Part shown: in pieces, positions 34,712-42,918 of the stretch | Numbering within the stretch: position 1 is the first letter of the stretch | How the letters are laid out: every line of letters starts with the position of its first letter | Assembly: GCA_937952305.1 (NCBI GenBank) | Contig: CALFZO010000006.1 | Location: forward strand, 149,341 to 213,340 | Source: an uncultured Anaerolineales bacterium | GTDB lineage: Bacteria; Chloroflexota; Anaerolineae; Anaerolineales; UBA6663 | DNA length: 64,000 bases | Direction: 5' to 3' | Position numbers and translations under genes: made by a program | Notes under the pieces: generated by a model | What the model saw: the letters and a program-made list of their open reading frames with translations, nothing else | What the model was told of the DNA's origin: nothing | Database searches by the model: none

Positions 34712-37246
34712 TCAGCCCGCGTCCGGGGCCAGCAGCGCCACCGCCTGGCTGCGCACATCGTCCAGGATCAGCTCAAGGTGGTGCCCCGGCCGAAAATCGG
34801 CGACGTCGATCAGGCGCAGGCAGGCGGCCACCGCCGGGCTGGCCGCCACCCGGTCCAGCAGGCGGTTGGGCGTGCCGGAGAAAAAATCCTGGTTGAAGAC
34901 TGACTGCGGATCGTCCAGGCAGACGGCCACCGGGTAGATCTGCGCCTCCATCAGGTCCTGAAAGAAGTGCGTGCCCAGGGACGGCTCCGGCGCCGGCCCA
35001 TGGCCGCGCCCGGCCAGCTCCACCAGGGCGCCGGCGTTGTAGATGTCGGCGTAGCTCACGTACACGCCCAGCTCCGGGTTGGTGGTGCCCCAGCGGCCCG
35101 GCCCCACCAGGATGTACGCCTTCTCGCCCAAAGTAAGGTTGAGCTGCGCGATGGCCTTGGTCAGCTCGGCGCGCCCGGCCGCCGTGGGCAGGACCGAGTA
35201 GGCCTCGGGCGCCACGTAGACCACGTGGCGGATGTGCGGCAGGTAGCCTTGCGGCACCACAAAGCGCGTAGACAGGATGACGCGCTCCGGCGCCAGGTCG
35301 CGTGGCAGGGCGGCCACGGCCGGCAGCGGCAGCGTGCTTTGCGGCCGGCATTGCAGCAGCGTCAGCGCCACCTGCGGCCGCCCGCCGTCGGCGTCCACCA
35401 CGCGCACCGTGAACTCCAGGTCCACGGCCACGTGGTAATGCTCCTCCAACACCCGCAGCATCTGGGCCAGCAGGGCCGCGAAGGAGGTCCGGCGCACCAG
35501 GCCATCGAAGGTCAGCACCAGGCCGGGGATGTCGCCGGCCAGCAGCGTGCCGCGCGGCGTCGTGAAGAAGCCGTCCGCCTCCAGTTGCGCCAGGTAGCGC
35601 AGCGCCGGGTAGTCCGGCGTCAGGACCTCGGCCACCGGCCGGGTGACCAGCGTGTTGGCCTCCAGGTCGATCAGGTCCACCCAGTGCTGTGAGTAGAAGC
35701 GCAGAGCCTCCGGCGAGTCGTCGGGCTGGAGGGTGGGGTGGCTGAGCGCGATCAGGTGCGGGTAGTCGTTGCCGACGCGGTCGACGGCGCGCGTCCCCAG
35801 CCCCCACACCAGCCGCACAAAGCCGGCCTCGGGCCGGATGCGCGGCGACCAGCGATACAGGTTGCGGCTGAAGGCCACGCCCGCCCCGAACGGCAGGCAA
35901 TAACGCCCAAAGCGCTCGCCCTGCACCACCTGGATCAGGATGGCCATGCGCTCGTCGTAGTCTTGCAGCTTCTTGCTGCGCCGGTAGAGCAGGGCCTCCG
36001 GCTTGAGCGTGCTGGCGTACGTTTGGGCAATGGCCTGCGTCAGCGCCCGCAGGTTCTCGTCCGGCGTCCCCTGGTTGGGACAGAAGAAGCTGTCGTACTT
36101 GCCGGCGAAAGAGGTGCCGAAGTTGTCCTCTAACTGGCTGGACGAGCGCACGATCAGCGGCTGCGCGCCCACGCGCGCCAGCATCGCCTCCAGCTCGCGC
36201 ACGATCTCGGGCGGGAACCCGCCGGCCTGGAACTCGGCCTGGATCTGCGGATACTCCGCCCGGATCTGGTCCTCCGGCTTGTATTTCTGATTGTTCCAGT
36301 GCATCAGCCCGTTCATGGCCATGAACAGGTAGATCAGGTCCGAGCCCAGATAGTAGGACTCGGGCACGCGCACACTGGCGCGCACCGCCGGGTCGGCCGC
36401 CGTCTGCAGGATGCGCGCCGCCAGCCGGAGGCCGGCCGCCTTGCCGCCGATGCGGCCTTGGCCGATCCGGTGCGCGTAGATCTCGGCCAGGTCCGCCAGG
36501 GTCAGCCACTCCTTGGCCACGTTGATGTAGGCGAGTTGATCGCTGATCAGGCGCCGGATCAGGGCGACCTTGATATCGCGCCGGCAGTGCGCCAGGAACT
36601 CCTGCTCGCGCGCCGGCAGCTTCTCGATCGCTTGGGCTTGCGCGAACAGCACGCTCTCCGGGATCAGCTCCGGGTCGGAAAAAGCCAGCAGGTCCTGGAC
36701 CGCCTGGTCCAGGTCACGCGGCGTGGCGCGCTCGCCGCCGGCCCGCTGCCAGATCGGCGCCGAGTGGATCACGCGGCGATGGATCACCAGGCCGTGGCCG
36801 CGGCATTGCTGGATGTCGTCGTCATCCACCATCTGCAGATCAAGCGTAAAGCAGGCCGGGCGTGCGTTGCGGCAGCCATAGCGGCGCCGGCGCTCCGCCA
36901 GCCCCGCTTCCAGCGTCTCCCCCAGGCCGTGCAGGGCCGCGCTCTTGCGTTCCACCCACGCGATCAGGTTGATGCCGCCGCGCCGGCTGCCATCGCCCAG
37001 GCCGGCCGCGCCGTCCTCGCCGGTGCTGCGGTAGATGGCCTTGACGGTCGGGTCCAGCCGGCCGACGAGCTCGCCGACCTGCCGGACCAGGCTGTCACAC
37101 AGCGCGCCGCAGACGTCGCAGCGCCCCTCGCGCAGGGCTTGCTGCGCCTGCGGGGCGTTGCCGCCGAACTTGGCCGCCGCGCAATCGGCGACGGCCTGGT
37201 CCAGCAGTTGGTCGGCCAACGCGGGGTCTAGTTCCACGGCGGACAT
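34712..37246 (-). CDS. Stand-alone PPDK_N (PEP synthase-like ATP-grasp) protein A
   Basis: 844 aa from the ATG at 37246, with AAGGGTGGG upstream. The N-terminal part is unlike known domains but has a Cys-rich spot (EGRCDVCGALC). The central ATP-binding domain of PEP synthase/pyruvate phosphate dikinase is evident (IGGKAAGL; VRSSSQLEDNFGTSFAGKYDSF). The phosphohistidine swivel and PEP-binding barrel are missing. A C-terminal region with GPGRWGTTNPELGVYVSYADI is shared with the paralogue at 48554. The reaction is unknown. It is the last gene after the glutamate-synthase-like operon, 56 nt beyond it, across a palindrome. Confidence 0.85.
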   Translation of the reverse strand: MSAVELDPALADQLLDQAVADCAAAKFGGNAPQAQQALREGRCDVCGALCDSLVRQVGELVGRLDPTVKAIYRSTGEDGAAGLGDGSRRGGINLIAWVERKSAALHGLGETLEAGLAERRRRYGCRNARPACFTLDLQMVDDDDIQQCRGHGLVIHRRVIHSAPIWQRAGGERATPRDLDQAVQDLLAFSDPELIPESVLFAQAQAIEKLPAREQEFLAHCRRDIKVALIRRLISDQLAYINVAKEWLTLADLAEIYAHRIGQGRIGGKAAGLRLAARILQTAADPAVRASVRVPESYYLGSDLIYLFMAMNGLMHWNNQKYKPEDQIRAEYPQIQAEFQAGGFPPEIVRELEAMLARVGAQPLIVRSSSQLEDNFGTSFAGKYDSFFCPNQGTPDENLRALTQAIAQTYASTLKPEALLYRRSKKLQDYDERMAILIQVVQGERFGRYCLPFGAGVAFSRNLYRWSPRIRPEAGFVRLVWGLGTRAVDRVGNDYPHLIALSHPTLQPDDSPEALRFYSQHWVDLIDLEANTLVTRPVAEVLTPDYPALRYLAQLEADGFFTTPRGTLLAGDIPGLVLTFDGLVRRTSFAALLAQMLRVLEEHYHVAVDLEFTVRVVDADGGRPQVALTLLQCRPQSTLPLPAVAALPRDLAPERVILSTRFVVPQGYLPHIRHVVYVAPEAYSVLPTAAGRAELTKAIAQLNLTLGEKAYILVGPGRWGTTNPELGVYVSYADIYNAGALVELAGRGHGPAPEPSLGTHFFQDLMEAQIYPVAVCLDDPQSVFNQDFFSGTPNRLLDRVAASPAVAACLRLIDVADFRPGHHLELILDDVRSQAVALLAPDAG

Positions 37247-37286
37247 GCCACCCACCCTTACGATGTCTGCGGCGCGGCCAGAGCGC

Positions 37287-37312
37287 GCTCAACTGAGCGC
37301 GCTCAGTTGAGC
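37287..37312. promoter_or_regulatory. 26-bp perfect palindrome
   Basis: GCTCAACTGAGC GC GCTCAGTTGAGC. It overlaps the stop of the GltB-like gene and lies 40 nt before the PPDK_N start. Its symmetry and lack of a T-tract suit an operator or a processing site better than a terminator. Confidence 0.55.
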
Positions 37313-38949
37313 GACGGCAGCGGCGGCTTGCGGCGCGTCTTGGGCCGCGCGCCGCGCGATCCGGACCGGCGCTCAGACGCGGTGTGCCCGTTGCCCTGGC
37401 GCCCCACCGGGGCCAGCGCCTCCCAGATGGGCAGCGGCCGCTCGTAGCCCGCCAGCTTGAGGCCGGTCAGCGCGGCCGTGTTCATGTCCAGCGCGCGCAG
37501 ATCCTCGGTGGACAGGTCGGCGATGGCGCGATGGCCGGAGAGCATGGTCAGGATCTTGACCTCCTCCGCGCAGGCATGGATGAAGTTGGCCAGCTTCTGC
37601 CCGGCCGCCAGCGGGTCCAGGCGGGCGCGCAGTTCGGGCTTCTGGCTGGTGATGCCGTACGGGCAGTTGCCCTTGTGGCAGGCGTAGCAGGCGCGGCAGC
37701 CCATGGCGATCTCGGCCGCGCTGCCGAAACCAACCGCGTCGGCGCCCATGGCCAGGGCCTTGAAGGCGTCCAGGCCGTTGCGCAGGCCGCCCAGCGCGAT
37801 CAGCTTGACCTGGCGGTGCACGCCATAGTCCTTCAGCGCCTGGACCGCCGGCGGGAGACAGGCGATGGTGGGGATGCCCACGCCCTGGGTGACGATGTCC
37901 GGCGAGCAGCCGGTGCCGCCCACCAGGCCGTCGATGCTGATGGCGTCGGCGCCGGCTTCGATGCAGGCGGCCACGTCCGCGTACGGGCGCGACGGCCCGA
38001 GCTTGAACAGGATCGGCACGCGATAATCGGTGACGTCGCGCAGGAACGCCACCATGCGGCGCATGTCCTCCGGCGTCTGCACGTCATAGTAACGGCACGG
38101 GCTGAGCGCGTCCGAGCCCACCGGCACGCCGCGCACGCGTGAGACGGCCTCCGTGACCTTGGAGCCGAGCAGGTGGCCGCCCATGCCGGGTTTAGCGCCC
38201 TGGCCGATCTTGACCTCGACCGCGTCGCCGGCGTTGACGTAGTCCGCCGAGACGCCCCACCGGCCGGTGGACCACTGGATGACGAGGTAGCCGCCCGGGT
38301 CCCACTGCTTGTGGGCGCGGGCCTCATCGGCGTAACCGCGCGCCAGCCACGCCTCGGCCGGCACCAGGCCGCCCTCGCCGGTGTTGGTGGCGATGCCGGT
38401 CAGGGCCGCGCCGATGGCCAGGGCCTGCTTGGCCTCCTGGCTCAGCGCGCCGAACGACATGGCCGCCCACACAAACGGCAGCTTGAGCCGCAGCGGCTGG
38501 GAGCAAGTGTCCGCGCCGATGATCACTTCCAGGTCGCACTCCTCGCGGTACTTGTCGCGCGGCGCCGCGCTGGCGATCTGGCTGGGCACAACCGTGATCG
38601 TATCGAAGTTGGGCGTCGGGCCTTGCGTGCCAAAGCCGCGCAGCAGGTACTCGCCGGTCTGGGCTTTGGCGTGGACTTCTTCCACGGCGGCCAGCGTCCA
38701 CGGGTAGCGGCTGAGATACTCCGACTCGGCCGGGTTGATGCGGATGGCGTCGGCCGGGCAGAACTCGGCGCAGATCCGGCAGCCCACGCAGGCGTTGTAG
38801 TTCTGGATGTGCATCGCGCCGCTGGCGAGGTCAAGCGCGTACACGCCGTGCGGGCAGACTTCGGCGCAGGTGGCGCACTTGCCCGGCATCTGCGCGTTGA
38901 GGCAGGCTTCTTGGTTAACACTGATACAAAAGGCGCCTATGACAGCCAT
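37303..38949 (-). CDS. Glutamate-synthase-like FMN/FeS domain protein (archaeal-type GltB2)
   Basis: 548 aa; GAGGAGG precedes the ATG. The N-terminal two-cluster ferredoxin domain has CATCAEVCPHG and CVGCRICAEFCP. The FMN-binding alpha/beta barrel of glutamate synthase follows (MSFGALSQEAKQAL, NTGEGG, QGAKPGMGGHL, ISIDGLVGGTG, LGGLRNGLDAFKALAMGAD). Its [3Fe-4S]-type cysteines read CRACYACHKGNCPYGI. The class-II glutaminase domain is absent. The C-terminal tail is basic. Similar split proteins act as ferredoxin-linked glutamate synthases or as MgsC of N-methylglutamate synthase. It is co-transcribed with the GXGXG gene just upstream. Confidence 0.9.
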   Translation of the reverse strand: MAVIGAFCISVNQEACLNAQMPGKCATCAEVCPHGVYALDLASGAMHIQNYNACVGCRICAEFCPADAIRINPAESEYLSRYPWTLAAVEEVHAKAQTGEYLLRGFGTQGPTPNFDTITVVPSQIASAAPRDKYREECDLEVIIGADTCSQPLRLKLPFVWAAMSFGALSQEAKQALAIGAALTGIATNTGEGGLVPAEAWLARGYADEARAHKQWDPGGYLVIQWSTGRWGVSADYVNAGDAVEVKIGQGAKPGMGGHLLGSKVTEAVSRVRGVPVGSDALSPCRYYDVQTPEDMRRMVAFLRDVTDYRVPILFKLGPSRPYADVAACIEAGADAISIDGLVGGTGCSPDIVTQGVGIPTIACLPPAVQALKDYGVHRQVKLIALGGLRNGLDAFKALAMGADAVGFGSAAEIAMGCRACYACHKGNCPYGITSQKPELRARLDPLAAGQKLANFIHACAEEVKILTMLSGHRAIADLSTEDLRALDMNTAALTGLKLAGYERPLPIWEALAPVGRQGNGHTASERRSGSRGARPKTRRKPPLPSLN

Positions 38950-38959
38950 GGCGTCCTCC

Positions 38960-39610
38960 TCAGTTGTAGAACGGCTTGGGCGACGCGGCCACGACCTTCT
39001 GGAAGCGGGCCGGGTCGGCCGTCAGGCCGTATTGCTCGAAGTAGCCGCGCAGCTTGGCCAGGTCGGCCTCGGTCAGCGGCTCCACGCGCGTGTTGTGGCC
39101 GAGGCTCCGCCACGCGCCGCCGATGTAGACGGTGCCGCGGATCAGGTAGTTGGCGAAGTTGGCGCCGGCGTCCCCGACGATCACCAGATCACCCTTGAGC
39201 ATGTAGGTGCCGGCCTCGTCGCCGACGTCGCCAGCCACCAGGATGACGGCGCCCTTGTTCATGGTCGCGGTGAAGTCGCCGGCGTCGCCGCGCACGACGA
39301 CGGTGCCGCCATAGCAGTACTGGCCGGCGCCGTAGCCGGCGTCGCCGTCCACGATGACGGTGCCGGCCGTCATGTTGTCGGCCAGATACTGGCCGGCGTT
39401 GCGCTGCACGTGCAGGGTCGCCCCGGCGTTCAGCACGCCCAGGTAGTCGCCGGCGTCGCCCGCGATCTCCACCTGGCCCTGCTTCAACCCGGCCGCCAGG
39501 CCGTGCACGTGGGCGGCGTGCCTCACCGTCACCGGTTCTCCGTTCAGGGAAGCGCGCAGCGCCTGGTTGACGGCGCGCAGGTCTTTGTGTTTGGCGTCAA
39601 TGGTCTTCAT
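38960..39610 (-). CDS. Glutamate-synthase GXGXG domain protein (GltB3-like)
   Basis: 216 aa; GGAGGTGG before the ATG. It is built of repeated beta-helix turns with G-x-G-x-G rhythm (GDAGDYLG, GDAGYGAGQY, GDAGDFTA, GDVGDEAGTY, GDAGANFAN). This is the C-terminal domain of large-subunit glutamate synthase as a separate protein. It resembles FwdC and MgsB too, so those remain alternatives. Its stop lies 10 nt from the start of the GltB2-like gene, and its start is 15 nt after the FrhB-like gene. Confidence 0.9.
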   Translation of the reverse strand: MKTIDAKHKDLRAVNQALRASLNGEPVTVRHAAHVHGLAAGLKQGQVEIAGDAGDYLGVLNAGATLHVQRNAGQYLADNMTAGTVIVDGDAGYGAGQYCYGGTVVVRGDAGDFTATMNKGAVILVAGDVGDEAGTYMLKGDLVIVGDAGANFANYLIRGTVYIGGAWRSLGHNTRVEPLTEADLAKLRGYFEQYGLTADPARFQKVVAASPKPFYN

Positions 39611-39625
39611 CGTCCACCTCCCGCC

Positions 39626-40792
39626 TCAACAGCCCGTGCAGCCGTTGCGCGCCCGGGTTGGCGCGCCGGCTCGGCTGGGGGTGCGGTACAGGCGCGTGAA
39701 CTGCTGGATGGCTTCACCACGCTTAAGCGGGTCGGCCAGCGCATCCAGGGCCAGCACGCGCCAATCCTGGAAGGCCTCCGCCCGCGCGCGCCGGTCCTTG
39801 TCCCCGGCCGCCGCCGCCAGCGCGGCTTCGTCCACGTCCCGGCCGGTCTCCAGCAGCCCCATCTGCACCGCGTTGCGCACGAAGACGTCGCCGGCGCGGG
39901 TGCGGATAAGCAGGCTGGCCGCGTCCGCGTTGGCGTCCAGCGTCCCCAGCGCCAGGTCGGCGGATTCGCCCAGGTAGTCATCGCAGCTCGCGCAGCCGGC
40001 GCGCGTGTAGGCTTCGGCCTCCTCGCGCGGGAGGGTGCGGACGCTGCCGTCCCACAGGTGCGCGTTGAGCCAGCGCCGGTCCGGCGAGACCTCCAGCCGC
40101 TTCACCTGCTGGCGCGGCACGCCCAGGCGCTGCACCAACACGTCCTCGATCAACTCCGGGCGGTAGACGCCGGTGCAGAACAGCGCCACCGTCAGGCGCA
40201 CGGCGTCCTGATACGGCTTCAGGCGCGGATTGGTGGAAGCCTTGAGCTTGCGGATGGCCTGCGCCGCGCAGGGCGGGCCGACGATGGCGATGTCCTTCAG
40301 GCCGCGCTCGAAGACGGCTTCATTCAGCGCATCCAGCACCGGCGCCCACAGATAGTGCAGGCCCACGCCCTCGGCGATCGCCTCCACCGTGGAGACGACC
40401 TCAGTTACGGGCCGCAGGTCCCACGGGTCCAGGTCCAGCCGGACGACGCCGTCCAGCAGGCCGGCGCTCAGCCCGGCCACCAGGAGGCTGCGCGCGACGT
40501 CGTTGGGCGTCCCGCCGCGCACCGGTCCGCGCGCGCGCGCCGAGACGGTCACCTGGGCCTCCAGCGGCGCCCAGCGCTCCAGGCGCGGGCAGACCGCTTC
40601 GCAGAAGTGCTGGCAGAACGAGCAGCTGTCCAGCGGGCCTTTGGTGTAGCCGACGGTCTTCAGACGCGCCGCCAGCACGGGATGCTCGCCGCCGTTCCAT
40701 TGCAGCACCTGCTTGGAGCAGGCCGCCACGCACAGGCCGCAGCCCGCGCAGCGCTCCAGCGCCCAGACCTCCTTCTCTAATCGTGTCGCCAT
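39626..40792 (-). CDS. Coenzyme F420 hydrogenase/dehydrogenase beta-subunit (FrhB/FpoF)-like protein
   Basis: 388 aa; near-perfect Shine-Dalgarno CAGGAGGTGA 6 nt before the ATG at 40792. N-terminal [4Fe-4S] motifs CAGCGLCVAACS and CSFCQHFCEAVCP are followed by the FrhB-type FAD domain (VGPPCAAQAIRKLK; ALFCTGVYR). CASCDDYLGESADLALG is another FrhB signature. The C-terminus ends NGCTGC. Family members oxidise F420H2 and reduce iron-sulfur proteins or ferredoxin. Placement directly before the glutamate-synthase domains suggests it feeds electrons to them. Confidence 0.9.
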   Translation of the reverse strand: MATRLEKEVWALERCAGCGLCVAACSKQVLQWNGGEHPVLAARLKTVGYTKGPLDSCSFCQHFCEAVCPRLERWAPLEAQVTVSARARGPVRGGTPNDVARSLLVAGLSAGLLDGVVRLDLDPWDLRPVTEVVSTVEAIAEGVGLHYLWAPVLDALNEAVFERGLKDIAIVGPPCAAQAIRKLKASTNPRLKPYQDAVRLTVALFCTGVYRPELIEDVLVQRLGVPRQQVKRLEVSPDRRWLNAHLWDGSVRTLPREEAEAYTRAGCASCDDYLGESADLALGTLDANADAASLLIRTRAGDVFVRNAVQMGLLETGRDVDEAALAAAAGDKDRRARAEAFQDWRVLALDALADPLKRGEAIQQFTRLYRTPSRAGAPTRARNGCTGC

Positions 40793-40848
40793 GCTTTCAC
40801 CTCCTGAAGGTGGCGGTTGATCGGATTGTTGCGAATCGGCCTCAATGT

Positions 40849-42918
40849 TCACGGCCGCCGGTTGGGCGCACCCACCTCGGCCGCCAATTGGCTGGCGGCT
40901 GTGGCGAAGCCGCGCCCGTCGTCGCCGGACAGCGCCAGCCAGCGCAGCCGGCGCGGGTCGACGCCGCGTTCGGCCAGCTGGGCCTGCAACGCCTGGACGC
41001 GCTCGTGGGCGAAGCGGTTGCCCTGGCCGTGATGACATTCGCCGGCCGGGCAGGCCGCCACCAGCACGCCGGCGGCGCCGTTGAGGAACGCCCAGAGCAC
41101 GTGGTCGCCGCTGAGGCGGGCCGAACAGCCCAGGCGGATCAGGCGGGTGCTGGCCGGGTACGGCCAGCCGCGCGCCCCGGCAATACCGGCGGCGGCGTCG
41201 CCGCTCCACTCGCAGCCGAAGACCACGACGCGCGGCGCTCCCTCGGCCGTCGCCAGGGCGGCCTCAATCTGCGCGAAGAGCGCGGCGTCCTCGGCGCCGG
41301 GCAGCGTCAGCGCGCGCACCGGGCAGGCGGCCACGCAGCTGCCGCAGCCCGTGCAGCGGCGCCCGTCCACGCGCACGAGTGAGAGCGGCCCCGGCTGGGC
41401 GCTCAGGCTGAGCGCGGCCTGCGGGCAGGCCTGAACGCATTGCGCGCAGCCCGTGCATAGCGCCTCGTCCAAGGCGGGGATGGGCGCGTCCAATTGCAGG
41501 CGGCCCTGGCCGAGGTAGCGCAGGACGCGCGCGCCGGTGAGATAAGCCTGGAACTCGACTTCGGACACGCTGGCCGGCTGATGCAGGCCGCCCAGCACGA
41601 ACAGGCCGTCGTCGGCGTAGCGGCCGGGGCGCAGGCGGAAGCGCCGCTCGATGAGAAAGCCGTCGGCGTCCCGCGGCAGGCCCAGCACGGCGGCCAGCCG
41701 GTCCGCGCCCGCCGCCGGCACCCACGGCAGCGCCAGCACCAATCGGTCGAAGGGCAGCTCGATCAGGTCGCGCGTGGCCGGCAGCGGCACGCTCACCGTC
41801 CGCGCGTCGATCACGGGCGGATGCGCCGGGTCGTAACGCACGAAGGCGACTCCGGCCGCCTGGGCGGCGGCCAGGTCTTGCCAGCCGGCCTCGGCGTCCT
41901 CGCCAAGCACCAGGTCCCGGAACAGCAGCGTCACCTCCGTCGCCGGGTTGAGCTCTTTCACGCGCGCGGCCTGGCGCAGACCGGCGCGGCAGCACACGCG
42001 TGAGCAGCGGCCGCCTGGCCCACGCTCGGCGCACAACTGGATGACGACGTGCTGAAACGGGCAGCCGCCCGCCTCGGCCAGGGCCGCCAGCTCCATCTCA
42101 AATTCGGCCTGGGTCCGGACGCGGGCGCGGGGATACCAGCGGGTGGCGCCCAGCGGCTGCGGCGCGGCGCCCAGCGCGGCCACGATCGCGCCGGCCGGCG
42201 TCACCGCCTGGACACCGGCCTGCTCCCAGGTCACCTGGTATTCGCCGGGCGCGCCGGCGACGGCGATGACCTGGGCGTTGAGCCGGGTCGTGATGAGCGG
42301 ATGGGCGCGAACGGCCGCGATGCGGGCCGCGATCTGGTCCTGATCGGCGGCCTCGAAGCTGGGCGAGAGCCCTCCCAGGGCGCCGTCCGGGTCGATCACG
42401 GTGACGGGCGTCCCGCCCTCGGCCAGCGTCAGCGCCACGGTGAGGGCGCCCAGCCCGCCGCCGATGACGACGGCCGCCTTCGTCAGCGGATACGTGCGCG
42501 GCGCCGCCGGCGTCAGGGCCGCCAGACGCGCCGCGCCCATGGCGATCAGGTCGACGGCCTTGGCCTGCGCGGCCTCCGGCTCAGCGGCATGCACGCACGC
42601 GCATTGTTCGCGCACGTCCGCGATGGCGACGGCGTCGGCCGGCAAACCAGCCGCCTGGACCGTGGCGCGGAAGAGCGGCTCCACCAGGCGCGGCGCACAG
42701 GCGGCCACCAGCACGCGGTCCAGGTGCTCGGCCTGGATGGCGGCCTGCAGACGCGCGCGGCCATCCGGCCCGCAGGCGCAGGTCTCGCACGTCACGTGGG
42801 CGACGCCAGGCAGATCAGCGGCGGCGCGCGCCAGCCTCTCCGGCTCCAGCGGCCTCGGCCGGCCGAGCGTGCCGCCGCAATCACAGACGACGATCCCCAG
42901 GCGCGGTGAGTCGCTCAT
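40849..42918 (-). CDS. HdrA-MvhD fusion protein
   Basis: 689 aa from the ATG at 42918, overlapping the upstream gene's stop (ATGA). The HdrA part has the N-terminal cysteines (VCDCGG, CETCACGPDG), an FAD-binding VIGGGLGALTVAL, the HdrA motif GRCSRVCC, and two ferredoxin clusters (CTGCAQCVQACPQAA; CTGCGSCVAACPVRA). The C-terminal about 130 residues are MvhD/FrhD-like (VVFGCEWSGD, RLGCSARL, ACPAGECHHGQGN). HdrA is the flavin-based electron-bifurcating subunit of heterodisulfide reductase complexes and MvhD links it to an electron donor. HdrB, HdrC and hydrogenase subunits are absent, so the partner is probably the adjacent NuoEF/HoxU module. Confidence 0.92.
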   Translation of the reverse strand: MSDSPRLGIVVCDCGGTLGRPRPLEPERLARAAADLPGVAHVTCETCACGPDGRARLQAAIQAEHLDRVLVAACAPRLVEPLFRATVQAAGLPADAVAIADVREQCACVHAAEPEAAQAKAVDLIAMGAARLAALTPAAPRTYPLTKAAVVIGGGLGALTVALTLAEGGTPVTVIDPDGALGGLSPSFEAADQDQIAARIAAVRAHPLITTRLNAQVIAVAGAPGEYQVTWEQAGVQAVTPAGAIVAALGAAPQPLGATRWYPRARVRTQAEFEMELAALAEAGGCPFQHVVIQLCAERGPGGRCSRVCCRAGLRQAARVKELNPATEVTLLFRDLVLGEDAEAGWQDLAAAQAAGVAFVRYDPAHPPVIDARTVSVPLPATRDLIELPFDRLVLALPWVPAAGADRLAAVLGLPRDADGFLIERRFRLRPGRYADDGLFVLGGLHQPASVSEVEFQAYLTGARVLRYLGQGRLQLDAPIPALDEALCTGCAQCVQACPQAALSLSAQPGPLSLVRVDGRRCTGCGSCVAACPVRALTLPGAEDAALFAQIEAALATAEGAPRVVVFGCEWSGDAAAGIAGARGWPYPASTRLIRLGCSARLSGDHVLWAFLNGAAGVLVAACPAGECHHGQGNRFAHERVQALQAQLAERGVDPRRLRWLALSGDDGRGFATAASQLAAEVGAPNRRP

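Noticed and set aside
34712..37246. Complete phosphoenolpyruvate synthase (ppsA)
   Set aside because: The phosphohistidine swivel motif and PEP-binding barrel are absent; only the ATP-binding domain is present.
38807..40780. Long plus-strand open frame opposite the GltB-like and FrhB-like genes
   Set aside because: GC-rich antisense artefact; Arg/Gln/His-rich, with no motif and no ribosome site.
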